This document shows, in pieces, positions 1 to 9,217 of a stretch of DNA of 38,461 nt. The position numbers and the translations under genes were made by a program. Location: the NCBI RefSeq assembly GCF_012933655.1, contig NZ_JABBJJ010000091.1, forward strand, positions 1 through 38,461, in the 5' to 3' direction. The stretch's first letter is position 1; the number at the start of each line of letters is the position of its first letter. The notes beneath the pieces are model-generated. The model searched no databases, was not told the DNA's origin, and saw only the letters and a list, made by a program, of their open reading frames with translations. Source of the stretch: Pyxidicoccus fallax (GTDB lineage Bacteria; Myxococcota; Myxococcia; Myxococcales; Myxococcaceae).

Positions 1-2017
1 GACAGGCCATCACCCGCACCGGAGACAGCCCCAGCTTCTGCCCGTTCACGGAGACCGTGGCCACGGGTACCGTCTCCACCCGCACCGGCACCAGGGCGGC
101 CCCATTCCGGGGGAACGTCACCACCGAGGCCGTCTCGCGGGCCTCCACCTTCACCAGCCGCAGGCGCGAGGGTGACACCGTGCCGGTGTCATGGATGTCC
201 ACCGTGGTCCGCAGCTCCTGGTGGCCGTCCAGGTTCAGCACGACGGAGTAGCGGCCGGCCTCCACCTCGGGAAGCTTCAGCGGCGTGCGCCCCACGAGCG
301 GCTGGCCCTCGAAGACCACCGAGGCCCCCTTCGGCTCCGTCTCCAACCACACCGAGACGCGCGGAGGCGCCGGCCAGGCCCACACCAGCAGGGCCAGCAC
401 CACGGCCACCGCCAGCGCGCCACCCGCCGCCCACTGCCACCACGGGAGCCCCGGTGGCGGCGCCGCCACCGGACGCGGCCGGGGCGCCGGGGGCCGGAGC
501 GCGCGCGGCGACAAGGCCAGCGACAGCGTGGGCGCGTCCTCGTCGTCCTCTTCCTCGGCCGGCCGCACCGGCACCACGCGCGAGTTCCGCGGCAGCTCCG
601 GCATGGCCAGCGTGGGCGCGTCGTCATCGCCCCGCACCGGGTACGGAGGCGCGTCGGGCCGGCCGCCCTGGGGCATCACCCGCGACACCGAGCGCACGGC
701 CAGCAGCGGCGGCGGCTCCGTCACGTCCGACAACGTCCCCCGCAGGGTGGCGCCCACGTCCTGCGTGGGCCCTTCCTCGTCCTCCTCCACCACCGGGGGC
801 GGCGCCGGCACCACGCGCGAGGGGCGCTCGTTCGACGCCTCCAGCGCGCGCCGCGTGCCCGTCATGGACCGCGGTGCCGGACGCTCGGGCTCGGACTCCG
901 CCTCGGGCCGTCCCGGCCGCGACGCGGCGCGGGGACGCTGCGCGGCCGTCGCCTCCACGGCCGGCGAGGACGTCGTCCGGGGCAGCGCCGGCCTCGTGCC
1001 CGTGCGCTTCGGGGGAGGCTCGGGACGGGGAGGCAGCGGCGAGGACTCCGAGTCCTCCACCTGCACCTCGCCCAGGCGGGCCTCCTCCGCCAGCCGCTCG
1101 GCGAACAGCTCCTTCATGAACGCGGCTAGGTGCGCGGTGGAGCCCGGCAGCCGGTGCGTGGCCAGCCACGCCTCCAGCGCCTGCTGCAGCTGCGCCGCCT
1201 CCTGGTAGCGCTCCGCCGCGTCCCTCGCGAGCGCCCGCATGACGATGGCGTCCAGGTCCGGCGGCACGCGCGACGACACCTGCGACGGCGGCACCACCTT
1301 GCACTCCGACACCGCCGACAGCGTCTGGATGTCCGTGGGACGCTTGAACAGCCGCGCGCCGGTGAGCAGCTCGTACAGCACCACGCCCAGCGCGAAGATG
1401 TCCGCGCGGCAGTCCACGCGCTGCCCCGCCGCCTGCTCCGGGGACATGTACGCGTACTTCCCCTTCAGCACCCCGGAGCGCGTGACGGTGGCCTGGTCCG
1501 CCGCCTTGGCGATGCCGAAGTCCACCACCTTCACCCCACCCTCGAACGTCACGAGGATGTTCTGCGGGGACACGTCGCGGTGGACGATGCCCAGCGGCCG
1601 GCCCGTGGCGGGGTCCGTCCGCTTGTGCGCGTAGTCCAACCCCGCGCACGCGCCGATGAGGATGCGGCACACCAGCGGCACCGGCAGCGACTGCCCCAGC
1701 GCCTCCGCCTGCTTCACCAGCTTCCGCACGTCCTCGCCATGGATGTACTCCATGGCGATGAAGAACGAGTCGTCCTGCGCGCCCAGGTCGAAGATCTGCA
1801 CCACGTTGGCGTGGTTGAGCCGGGCGGCGATGCGCGCCTCGTCCAGGAACATCTTGATGAAGTCGTCGTTCTCCGTGAGGTGCGGGAGGATGCGCTTGAC
1901 CACCAGCAGCCTGTCGGACGCCTCCGGCCCCTGGCGCCGCGCCAGGTAGATCTGCGCCATCCCGCCCGTGGCGAGACGCTTCAGGAGCTGGTAGCTGCCA
2001 TAGGTTTCGATGGACAC
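1..2017 (-). CDS. Serine/threonine protein kinase with PEGA domain (3' end outside window)
   Basis: Eukaryotic-type Ser/Thr kinase, a membrane signalling protein of the kind abundant in myxobacteria. 672 codons are visible and no stop is reached, so the C-terminus is cut by the window edge. The kinase domain fills about residues 9-275: the glycine loop is degenerate (LATGGMAQIYLAR), the ATP lysine is K41 in VVKRI, the catalytic loop is HRDVSPQN (146-153) and the Mg motif is DFG (166-168), so it looks active. A Pro/Arg/Asp-rich linker follows, then one membrane helix (about 526-548, starting WWQW) and a PEGA domain (VWLETEPKGASVVFEG onward), presumably extracytoplasmic. The GTG start at 2015-2017 gives the family-like N-terminus SIETYGSYQLLKRL and has an AGGGGGAG about 12 bases upstream. 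The kinase target is unknown. Confidence 0.9.
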   Translation of the reverse strand, partial: MSIETYGSYQLLKRLATGGMAQIYLARRQGPEASDRLLVVKRILPHLTENDDFIKMFLDEARIAARLNHANVVQIFDLGAQDDSFFIAMEYIHGEDVRKLVKQAEALGQSLPVPLVCRILIGACAGLDYAHKRTDPATGRPLGIVHRDVSPQNILVTFEGGVKVVDFGIAKAADQATVTRSGVLKGKYAYMSPEQAAGQRVDCRADIFALGVVLYELLTGARLFKRPTDIQTLSAVSECKVVPPSQVSSRVPPDLDAIVMRALARDAAERYQEAAQLQQALEAWLATHRLPGSTAHLAAFMKELFAERLAEEARLGEVQVEDSESSPLPPRPEPPPKRTGTRPALPRTTSSPAVEATAAQRPRAASRPGRPEAESEPERPAPRSMTGTRRALEASNERPSRVVPAPPPVVEEDEEGPTQDVGATLRGTLSDVTEPPPLLAVRSVSRVMPQGGRPDAPPYPVRGDDDAPTLAMPELPRNSRVVPVRPAEEEDDEDAPTLSLALSPRALRPPAPRPRPVAAPPPGLPWWQWAAGGALAVAVVLALLVWAWPAPPRVSVWLETEPKGASVVFEGQPLVGRTPLKLPEVEAGRYSVVLNLDGHQELRTTVDIHDTGTVSPSRLRLVKVEARETASVVTFPRNGAALVPVRVETVPVATVSVNGQKLGLSPVRVMAC

Positions 2018-2149
2018 GGCGACCCGACCGCTCCCCCTGGAGCTGCCACGCCTCGGCTGGCTCCCAGGCTCCGGGCGCGGAGAAGGCCCCGAGCGTAAGC
2101 CCACCCGCCAGGGGGGTCAAACCTCCTGGCGGTGTCCTTCACGCGCCGG

Positions 2150-2476
2150 CTACCGCCGGGCGGCCCGGACCTCGCGGGTTTCCCGCATGAGCGCCTCCAG
2201 CTCGTCCAGGTGCCGCTTCAGCACCGGCATCAGCACCGGCGCCGCGTCCACCCGGTCGAACAGGTCCAGCACCCGGTCCACCATCCGCTCGATTTCCGCC
2301 GCTCGCGCCGTGCTGATGCGCTTGAGCAGCATGTCCGCCCCCGCCTCCATCAACACCCGCGCGACAGCGTCCCGGGAGGCGAGCGGCTCCTGCCTCCGCT
2401 GCCCCTCCCCCCGGATGACGCGCAGCCCGGGGGCGCGCACCGGCGCGCGCGCCGCGGTCGTCGTCGTTCCATCCAT
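2150..2476 (-). CDS. Hypothetical protein, small helical
   Basis: Predicted 108-residue cytoplasmic protein of unknown function. After a disordered N-terminus rich in Thr, Ala and Arg it is almost entirely helical: SRDAVARVLMEAGADMLLKRI, then AAEIERMVDRVLDLFDRVD, then PVLKRHLDELEALMRETREV, a heptad-like pattern that suggests dimerisation or partner binding. No signal peptide or enzyme motif is visible. I chose the ATG at 2474-2476 (MDGTTTTAAR). An in-frame GTG at 2534-2536 with GGAGGGG upstream would add 20 residues and cannot be excluded. It lies upstream of and in the same direction as the PEGA kinase, 132 bases away, so the two may be co-transcribed. Confidence 0.65.
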   Translation of the reverse strand: MDGTTTTAARAPVRAPGLRVIRGEGQRRQEPLASRDAVARVLMEAGADMLLKRISTARAAEIERMVDRVLDLFDRVDAAPVLMPVLKRHLDELEALMRETREVRAARR

Positions 2477-2670
2477 GTCTTGGGAGCTCACCGGGTGCCT
2501 CCTCGGCAGCAGCGGGTACGACCTCAGGGTACACACCGCGAGGTCCCCTCCAATTTTCTGGTCATCCGCACAGCCAGGAGCAGACCTGTAGCACCGGGGA
2601 CTGACATGAACGTCGAGGGCCGGATGCGCGGCCCTTCGACTGGCTCACATCCGCTGCTTGCCTGCTCGCG

Positions 2671-5634
2671 CTACAGCGAGGCGCACGAGCGGCGGTAGGT
2701 GATGGAGATGCGCGCGCCCGGGCCCGGCACGTTGGCGAACACGACGCTGTTGCTGGCGCCGTCGTAGCTCCAGCCCGTCGTCACCGGCGAGCCGTTGACC
2801 TCCACGACGATGGTGCCCGGCGTGGGCTCCTCGCTGAGCGGGAAGCGCGTCTGCGCGGAGAAGGCCTTGTCCGCCACCGCGCGAAGCAGGGGCCGGTAGT
2901 CCGGCGCGCACACGGTGACGACCTCGCCGCCGGTGCGGGCGGTGGCCTCCGCGTAGCGCGTGCCCGCGCCGCCCGCCGTGTCGCAGCCGTTGGCCGGAGG
3001 GGCGATGGCGTAGAACGTGGCGCGCTGCGGCTGGTTGACGCCCTTGAGCTCCTGCGCCCACTGCACGTACGTCTCCACCGCGTCGGGCGAGTGGTCGTCC
3101 TCGTCGCTGACGAAGAGCACCACCAGCGCGGCCTCGTCACGCAGGAAGCCGGCGTTGCCGTCGCGCGGCAGGCGGGTGCGCGGGTCGTCCGCGTTGTTCA
3201 CCAGCGGCCGCGACAGCGCGCGGCGCATGGCCTCGAAGCCCTCCTCCACCTCGGCGCACTTGCCCACCTGCACGTTGCGCTGGAGCTGCTCCGCCAGGTC
3301 CGGCATCGCGCTGGTGAGGATGCGGTTGAACGTGTTGTCCGCCGGGAAGAAGCGGCCGGCCTCGCCGCCCAGCGCGCCACCGGGGCAGTCGTTCGCCGGG
3401 TCGGACTGCGGCGAGGGCTGGATGCCCGTCGTCGTGACGGCCACGTGCAGGTTGACGTTCTTCTCCCGCGCCGTGTCCACGAAGGTGGGCACCGCCTCCA
3501 CCAGCCGCGGGTGCTCCGCCGTCATCGAGTCCGTGTTGTCCACCACGAAGAGCACGTCCACCTTGCTCACGTCCTGCTGCACGAAGGTGTCCGTCTTCTC
3601 CACGCGCTTGGAGGACTCGCCGATGAGCGGCACCATCAGCGGCTCCGGCAAATCACTGGAGCCCACGTACAGGGGCGACAGGTTCATGCCGTAGACCTGC
3701 GCGAAGTAGTCCACGCCCACCGTGAAGCCCTGGTTGGGCTGCACGGTGAAGGGCATGGGATTGGGCGTATGGTCGATGGCGAACTCCGAGTCCGTGGTGC
3801 CGGGGCCAATCCAGATGTTGTCCACCGTCACCGGCGCGGTGCACGCGTTGAGGAAGTTCACCTCCTGCGGCTCGGGCGGGCAGTCGCGGCGCGCCACGCC
3901 CCAGTCCACGTAGCGGCGCGAGGCCACGAGGCACGCGGCCTGCGAGTTGGCGCGCAGCGGCACCAGGATGACCGGGTTGGCCGGGTCCATCTGCTCCACC
4001 TGGAGCATGCCGGTGAAGCTGCCGCCCGCCGGGGGCGACGTGAAGGACACCTGGAAGCTGAACCAGTCGCCCGGGTACATGATGCCGCCGTACAGCGCGC
4101 CGCCCGGCATGCCGAACACGCCGCCGCCGTTGTCACGCAGCTGGATGTTCTTCACCGGGCACAGGTCCGTGCCCTTGTTCTCCAGCTTCACGCCCAGCAC
4201 CGCGCCCTGCTGCGGCGGCACCGTGCCGAAGTCCAGCGCCAGCGGGGTGACGGTGAGGTTGCAGGGGGCGTGCGCCTCGGCGCGGCCGCGGAAGTCCATC
4301 TGCACCGTGGCCGCGGAGAAGGCGTTGGTCGTCATCACCAGCGCGCCGGACGCCGAGCCCGTGCTCGTGGGCTCGTAGAACACCTCGATGTTGACCTCCT
4401 GGCCCGGCCGCAGCACGTGCGGCATGGCCAGCGGCGTGTGGTTGAACTGCGGCGCGCCGTCCACCGGCTGCCACGCCAGCGTCTGCAGGGTGAGCTCGCC
4501 CGCGTTGGACGAGCCGCAGTTCTTCACGTTGACGATGACGCGCGTCTTCGAGCCCAGCGGCTGATTGCCGAAGTCATACGACAGGGGCGACACGCACAGC
4601 TCCGCCGCGCCGCCGTAGCCGCGCAGGCCCACGGGCAGCGTCGGGTGGCGCCGGCTCTCCACGTGGTACACTGCGGTGTCCTGCGCGGGGCCCTGGTGGT
4701 CCGGGCTGTAGCGCAGCTGGAAGCCGCGCACCTCGCCCGGCTGGAGCACCAGCGGGAAGCCCGGGTTGTTCTGGCTGAAGGACACGTCCTTGCCCTCCAG
4801 CGTCAGCCGCGTCACCGTCACCGGCTCGGTGCTGATGTTGCGGATGCGCGACTCCCGGTGGGCCTCGCGGTCCACCGGCACCGCGCCGAAGTCCACCACC
4901 TCGGGCTCGGCCACCACCGCCCGCTCCAGCGCCTCGGCGGCCACCTGCACCGGCACGTCCGCGCAGCCGCGGCAGGGCGCCACCGCCAGCGCCACCTGCT
5001 TGCGGCCCACGCGCACCGGGTTGAACGTCACCAAGATGTCCTTGCGCTCCCCCGCCGCCAGCGTCACCGGCGCCACGACGAACTCGTCGCGGTCGGCGCC
5101 CACCATGCGCGGCGTCACCTCCACCGCCATCTCCGAGCCGTTCTCCAGCGTCACCGACAGCGTCTTGGACGCGTCCGCCTCGATGCGGCCGAAGTCCAGC
5201 CGCCTGGGCGACACCTCCGCCCACGCGGCCACGCCCATGCCGCTGAGCGGAATCCTCAGGAGCGGCTCGATGCGCGTGTCCGAGCGCACCACCAGCATGG
5301 CCGGCAGCGCCCCCGGCTTCGGCGGCGCGAAGCGTACCTTCAGCGTGGACGCGCTCCCCGGCTGCAAATCCTGGGCGCCCGACTGGGTGAAATCCGCGAG
5401 GTACGCGCCCTCGGGCCCCTCCACCCAGACCTCATTCACGTTGATGCGCGCGCGCCCCACGTTGCGCAGCGTCACTTCCGCCTCGCGCGCGTCGAAGATG
5501 GCGACCTTCTGGAAGTCCACCCCGCCAGGTGTCGCCGTCAGCCGCCCGTCCGCGAGCGACGAACGCTCCCGGTCCGCGCACCCGCCCAGCAGCACCACCA
5601 CCGCGAGGGCCAGATAGCCCAAGCGCCCCGTCAT
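2671..5634 (-). CDS. Lipoprotein with six ASH/choice-of-anchor-D-like repeats and C-terminal VWA domain
   Basis: 987-residue surface or periplasmic lipoprotein. The start at 5632-5634 gives a clean lipoprotein signal (MTGRLGYLALAVVVLLGGC, lipidated Cys19) with GGGAG just upstream; a longer in-frame start would put 36 non-signal residues in front. Six Ig-like repeats of about 100 residues follow, each beginning with an xDFG/xDWG strand (VDFQK, LDFGR, VDFGA, YDFGN, LDFGT, VDWGV), the pattern of ASH/HYDIN or 'choice-of-anchor D' domains. From about residue 690 a von Willebrand A domain starts with VDVLFVVDNTDSM, which carries a near-canonical MIDAS DxTxS metal site, and a second acidic motif VSDEDDHSPD. 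The C-terminus ends in a small beta domain with IVVEVNGSPV. Likely role: adhesion or cell-envelope scaffolding; the ligand is unknown. Confidence 0.85.
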   Translation of the reverse strand: MTGRLGYLALAVVVLLGGCADRERSSLADGRLTATPGGVDFQKVAIFDAREAEVTLRNVGRARINVNEVWVEGPEGAYLADFTQSGAQDLQPGSASTLKVRFAPPKPGALPAMLVVRSDTRIEPLLRIPLSGMGVAAWAEVSPRRLDFGRIEADASKTLSVTLENGSEMAVEVTPRMVGADRDEFVVAPVTLAAGERKDILVTFNPVRVGRKQVALAVAPCRGCADVPVQVAAEALERAVVAEPEVVDFGAVPVDREAHRESRIRNISTEPVTVTRLTLEGKDVSFSQNNPGFPLVLQPGEVRGFQLRYSPDHQGPAQDTAVYHVESRRHPTLPVGLRGYGGAAELCVSPLSYDFGNQPLGSKTRVIVNVKNCGSSNAGELTLQTLAWQPVDGAPQFNHTPLAMPHVLRPGQEVNIEVFYEPTSTGSASGALVMTTNAFSAATVQMDFRGRAEAHAPCNLTVTPLALDFGTVPPQQGAVLGVKLENKGTDLCPVKNIQLRDNGGGVFGMPGGALYGGIMYPGDWFSFQVSFTSPPAGGSFTGMLQVEQMDPANPVILVPLRANSQAACLVASRRYVDWGVARRDCPPEPQEVNFLNACTAPVTVDNIWIGPGTTDSEFAIDHTPNPMPFTVQPNQGFTVGVDYFAQVYGMNLSPLYVGSSDLPEPLMVPLIGESSKRVEKTDTFVQQDVSKVDVLFVVDNTDSMTAEHPRLVEAVPTFVDTAREKNVNLHVAVTTTGIQPSPQSDPANDCPGGALGGEAGRFFPADNTFNRILTSAMPDLAEQLQRNVQVGKCAEVEEGFEAMRRALSRPLVNNADDPRTRLPRDGNAGFLRDEAALVVLFVSDEDDHSPDAVETYVQWAQELKGVNQPQRATFYAIAPPANGCDTAGGAGTRYAEATARTGGEVVTVCAPDYRPLLRAVADKAFSAQTRFPLSEEPTPGTIVVEVNGSPVTTGWSYDGASNSVVFANVPGPGARISITYRRSCASL

Positions 5635-5756
5635 GGCTCCCACCCCTTCCCCACACCCATCACCCAGGATCGCCCTTCTCCCCACATGGGGGAGCTTGGA
5701 CGAATCGGTGGCGAAGCTAGGCACCCACCCCAGGGCGGGCAACCACCCACGGAGGG

Positions 5757-5782
5757 AAAACCGGGGCCCCGGGGCGAGGCCC
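5757..5782 (-). terminator. Candidate terminator downstream of the phosphatidylserine synthase gene
   Basis: Read on the minus strand just past the stop of the 5792-6436 gene, a GC-only inverted repeat (GGGCC...GGCCCC, also the palindrome CCGGGGCCCCGG) is followed by CGG and TTTT. The arrangement fits an intrinsic terminator but the hairpin has alternative pairings. Confidence 0.35.
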
Positions 5783-5791
5783 TGTCCGCTT

Positions 5792-6436
5792 TCAGATTTT
5801 GGGGATGCGCAGTGTCTTGCTGATCATCGCGCTGCCGCTCGCCAGGTACAGCAGCACCAGCGGGTGCAGCGTCACAGGTCCCAACTCCCACACCCCACCC
5901 AGCAGCGTGTCGCCGATACGATCATTCCAGGTGGCCACCGCCAGCACCATGACGAGCGCCAGGCTGGTGGGTATGGGTGTACCCTCGAAGTACTTCACCT
6001 TCCCCGACTCATCCGCCAGCTCCGCGGACGTGACGTTGAAGCGCGCCAGCCGGCTGATGCCGCACGCGACGAAGTACAGGAGCACCGCCACGTCCAGCGC
6101 CCCCCGCATCCCCACCGCGAAGGCCAGCGCCGCCGGCGCCATGCCGAAGGAGATGACGTCCGCCAGCGAGTCCAGGTCCGCCCCCAGGGGGGACTTCTTG
6201 AAGCGCCACCGGGCAATGCGCCCGTCGAGGAAGTCCAGGAGCAGCGCCAGCGGCATCAGCCCGAAGGCCAGCCACAGCCAGCCTCGCTCCCCCGAGGCCA
6301 GGAACTGCATCGCGGAGAGGATGGCCCCCGCCCCCGCGAAGCCGTTGCCGAGCGTGACGAAGTCGGCCAGCACGAAGGTGCGGATCATCGAGAAGTGGCG
6401 GCGCGGGCGGCGGGCGGGATGCTGCTCGGTCGTCAT
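5792..6436 (-). CDS. pssA: CDP-diacylglycerol-serine O-phosphatidyltransferase (type II phosphatidylserine synthase)
   Basis: 214-residue integral membrane enzyme that transfers phosphatidate from CDP-diacylglycerol to serine, the first committed step to phosphatidylethanolamine. The CDP-alcohol phosphatidyltransferase motif DG-x2-AR-x8-G-x3-D-x3-D is complete: D71, G72, A75, R76, G85, D89, D93 (DGRIAR ... GADLDSLAD). Several hydrophobic helices surround it, and NVTSAELADESGKVKYFEGTPIPTSLA matches the C-terminal substrate loop of the PssA subgroup. Length is close to the usual type II enzyme. The decarboxylase partner (psd) is not adjacent. It is divergent from the acylase gene at 6580. Substrate (serine rather than glycerophosphate or inositol) is inferred from overall resemblance. 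Confidence 0.82.
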   Translation of the reverse strand: MTTEQHPARRPRRHFSMIRTFVLADFVTLGNGFAGAGAILSAMQFLASGERGWLWLAFGLMPLALLLDFLDGRIARWRFKKSPLGADLDSLADVISFGMAPAALAFAVGMRGALDVAVLLYFVACGISRLARFNVTSAELADESGKVKYFEGTPIPTSLALVMVLAVATWNDRIGDTLLGGVWELGPVTLHPLVLLYLASGSAMISKTLRIPKI

Positions 6437-6540
6437 ATCCGCGCTCTCCTAGCACACCGTGTCTTCACTGCCGGTAGCCTCCTTCCTGTCATTCGCGTCT
6501 GGTACGCTGGGGTGGGAAAATGTTCATTCCCGGAAAACTT

Positions 6541-6570
6541 TTGACGTTGAAATCACGCCGTCCGTACGCT
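6541..6570 (+). promoter_or_regulatory. Candidate sigma-70-type promoter for the acylase gene
   Basis: TTGACG (6541-6546) and TACGCT (6565-6570) are separated by 18 bases. The ATG at 6580 begins nine bases after the -10 box, with no ribosome binding site between, so the transcript could start at or near the initiation codon (leaderless). If translation starts at 6520 instead, this element would be inside the gene. Confidence 0.45.
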
Positions 6571-6579
6571 CGCGAACTT

Positions 6580-9177
6580 ATGCACTCAACTCCTCCTGCG
6601 TCTTCTCCGCGCGGAGTGCTCCCGGTCACCCGGCGCACCCGCTGGCAGCTCTCCCTTCTCGCCGGACTGACCCTGACGGTGGCCACCGCGTGTGGCGACG
6701 ATGATGAAGAGCCGCCCCCGCCGACCCCCACGCCGACGACGCCCACCTACGAGGCGACCATCCGCCGCACGGCGCACGGCATCCCCCACATCCAGGCCAA
6801 GGACATGGGCAGCCTGGGCTACGGCCAGGGCTATGCCTTCGCCAAGGACCACGTCTGCATCCTGGCGGAGCAGATCCTCAAGGTGAAGGGTGAGCGCGCC
6901 CGGTACTTCGGCCCCGGCGACGGCCAGTCCATCGCCGGCAGCGACTTCACGTACCGCCTGCTGGACCTGCCCTCGCGCGCCCGCAAGAGCTTCCCCGACC
7001 AGCCGGCGGAGCTGCAGGCGCTGCTGAAGGGCTACGCCGCGGGCTTCAACCGCTACCTGTCGGAGACGCCGGCGGCCAACCTGCCCCAGCCGTGCAAGGG
7101 CGCGGACTGGGTGCAGCCCATCAACGAGACCGACCTGCTGGCGTACCACATCAGCGTGGGCCTGGCGGCCAGCAGCTACCAGCTCATCCTCGCCATGGCC
7201 GCGGCGCAGCCCCCCACGGCGGGCGCTGGCGGGCTGGGCGTTCCCCCCCCGGGCAGCTTCAAGTTCACCCGGCCGGACGCGCAGCAGGTGGGCAGCAACG
7301 GCTGGGCCCTGGGCAAGGACAAGTCCGCCAACGGCCGCGGCATGGTGGTGGCCAACCCGCACTTCCCCTGGGAGGGCGAGCTCAAGCTGTGGGAGAGCCA
7401 CCTCACCGTGCCGGGTGAGCTGAACGTGTACGGCGTGGGCCTGATGGGCGTGCCCGCGGTGCTCATCGGCTTCAACGAGAACGTGGCCTGGACGCACACC
7501 TTCTCCTCCGGCCAGCGCATGACGATGTACCGGCTGCCGCTCGTGAAGGACAAGCCCACCACCTACCTGTACGAGGGCCAGGAGCGGCAGATGACGCCGC
7601 ACAAGATCTCCATCCTGGTGAAGCTGCCCGAGGGCTCCACGACCAACGTCACCCGGACGATGTACACCAGCCACTACGGGCCCATGTTCGTCATCCCCCG
7701 CCAGCCGGGCATGTCGGACGCGGTGGCCAAGGTCGGGGCGATGGAGTGGACCCAGGAGTACGCCTACAGCTTCCGCGACGCCAACATCGACAACACCCAG
7801 CTCATGGCCCAGTTCCTGGGCATGGACAAGGCGCGCAGCCTCCAGGAGTTCAAGGACGTCTACAATCGGGTCCAGGGCATCCCCTGGGTGAACACCATGG
7901 CGGCCGACCCGCAGGGCAACACCTGGTACACGGACGCCACGCCCACGCCCAACCTGTCGGCCGAGGCCCGCTCGGCCTGGCTCGCGGCCGTCGCTGGCGG
8001 TGACCCGCAGATCGCCACCTTCGCCCAGCAGCAGAGCCTGGTGCTGCTGGACGGCAGCAAGGCCATGAACGAGTGGCAGAACGAGGCCGGCGCCCGCAGC
8101 CCCGGCATCGTCCCGTTCAGCAAGGTGCCCCAGCTGGACCGCACCGACTTCGTCTTCAACGCCAACGACAGCTACTGGCTGGCCAACCCGCTGCAGCCGC
8201 TGACGGGCTTCTCGCCCATGCACGGCCGCGAGAGCGTGGGGCAGAGCCTGCGCACGCGCATGAACGCGAAGCTGCTCATGGAGGTGCGCGAGGACGGCGC
8301 GTCCGGCGCGGACGGCAAGTTCACCCCGACCGAGCTGGAGAACGCCATCCTCAGCAACCGCAGCATGTCCGCCGAGCTGCTGTACGCGGACGTCGTCCAG
8401 CGCTGCCAGGGGAAGACCACGGCGACGTACAACCGGACCAACAACGCCACCATCCCGCCCACGACCGAGACCGTCACCGTCAACATCAAGCCGGCGTGCG
8501 ACGCGCTCGCCGGGTGGAACCAGCGCTTCGACGTGGACAGCGTGGGCGCGGTGGTGTGGCGTGAGTTCGCCGGGACCGCGTCGGGCCTCACGCATGCCAC
8601 CGGCAGCCCCCTCTACGCGGTGCCCTTCGACCCGACGAAGCCCCTGGAGACGCCCAACACGCTGGCCCCGGCGTCCACCACCGGCAACCAGGACCATGTA
8701 CTGACGCGGCTCGCGCAGGCCACGGACGCGCTGAACCGCGCGGGCGTCGCCGTCAACAGCCGCCTGGGTGACGTGCAGTACACGCCTCGCGTGCGCGGCC
8801 AGAAGATCGCCATCCACGGCGGCACGGACGTGGACGGCACCGCCAACATCGTCGGCTACGGCAGCTTCAAGTCCACCACGGACGCGGCCGACTTCACCGC
8901 GCCCCGGGGCAGCATCCTCTTCAACGGGCGCACCGGCCTGACCGACGCGGGCTACGTCATCAACAACGGCAGCAGCTTCATCATGGCCATGAACTTCACC
9001 GAGAACGGGCCCAAGGGCCGCGCGGTGCTCACCTACAGTGAGTCGAGCGACCCGACGTCCCCCTACTTCGCGGACCAGACGCAGCTGTTCTCCCGCAAGG
9101 AGTGGCGCCCCATCCTCTTCTCGGAGGCGGAGATCGCCGCCGCCACGGCCGAGCAGATGACCATCTCCGGCAACTGA
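6580..9177 (+). CDS. Penicillin acylase family (peptidase S45) lipoprotein
   Basis: 865-residue N-terminal-nucleophile amidohydrolase; relatives cleave penicillins, N-acyl-homoserine lactones or lipopeptide acyl chains. It has an N-terminal signal (RRTRWQLSLLAGLTLTVATAC) with probable lipidated Cys38, then an acidic/proline linker. The alpha-chain part opens with ATIRRTAHGIPHIQA and GYGQGYAFAKDHVCILAEQI. The autocatalytic site is GSNGWALG, with the presumed nucleophile Ser239 that becomes the beta-chain N-terminus after self-cleavage. PHFPWEGELKLWESHL and GVPAVLIGFNENVAWTHT are typical beta-chain motifs. The ATG at 6580 is preferred because of the promoter just upstream; an in-frame ATG at 6520 would add 20 residues. 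Lipidation suggests periplasmic or surface location. The substrate cannot be read from sequence; quorum-signal or antibiotic acylase are both possible. Confidence 0.88.
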   Translation: MHSTPPASSPRGVLPVTRRTRWQLSLLAGLTLTVATACGDDDEEPPPPTPTPTTPTYEATIRRTAHGIPHIQAKDMGSLGYGQGYAFAKDHVCILAEQILKVKGERARYFGPGDGQSIAGSDFTYRLLDLPSRARKSFPDQPAELQALLKGYAAGFNRYLSETPAANLPQPCKGADWVQPINETDLLAYHISVGLAASSYQLILAMAAAQPPTAGAGGLGVPPPGSFKFTRPDAQQVGSNGWALGKDKSANGRGMVVANPHFPWEGELKLWESHLTVPGELNVYGVGLMGVPAVLIGFNENVAWTHTFSSGQRMTMYRLPLVKDKPTTYLYEGQERQMTPHKISILVKLPEGSTTNVTRTMYTSHYGPMFVIPRQPGMSDAVAKVGAMEWTQEYAYSFRDANIDNTQLMAQFLGMDKARSLQEFKDVYNRVQGIPWVNTMAADPQGNTWYTDATPTPNLSAEARSAWLAAVAGGDPQIATFAQQQSLVLLDGSKAMNEWQNEAGARSPGIVPFSKVPQLDRTDFVFNANDSYWLANPLQPLTGFSPMHGRESVGQSLRTRMNAKLLMEVREDGASGADGKFTPTELENAILSNRSMSAELLYADVVQRCQGKTTATYNRTNNATIPPTTETVTVNIKPACDALAGWNQRFDVDSVGAVVWREFAGTASGLTHATGSPLYAVPFDPTKPLETPNTLAPASTTGNQDHVLTRLAQATDALNRAGVAVNSRLGDVQYTPRVRGQKIAIHGGTDVDGTANIVGYGSFKSTTDAADFTAPRGSILFNGRTGLTDAGYVINNGSSFIMAMNFTENGPKGRAVLTYSESSDPTSPYFADQTQLFSRKEWRPILFSEAEIAAATAEQMTISGN

Positions 9178-9185
9178 CGTCCCCC

Positions 9186-9217
9186 GGGAGCCCCGCCCCC
9201 TCGCGCGGCGGGGCCCC
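9186..9217 (+). terminator. Candidate terminator hairpin after the acylase gene
   Basis: Nine bases after the stop, GCCCCGCC (9190-9197) pairs with GGCGGGGC (9207-9214), extended by GGG (9186-9188) with CCC (9215-9217) across one bulged A. No T-tract follows, as is common in GC-rich genomes. Confidence 0.45.

Noticed and set aside
624..2120. Long open frame (498 codons) on the minus strand over the kinase gene
   Set aside because: Its product is Gly/Ala/Arg-rich without motifs. The adjacent frame encodes a complete kinase domain with HRD and DFG.
3091..5823. 910-codon open frame on the plus strand opposite the VWA lipoprotein
   Set aside because: Arg/His/Ala-rich shadow of a GC-rich gene; no signal, motif or ribosome site.
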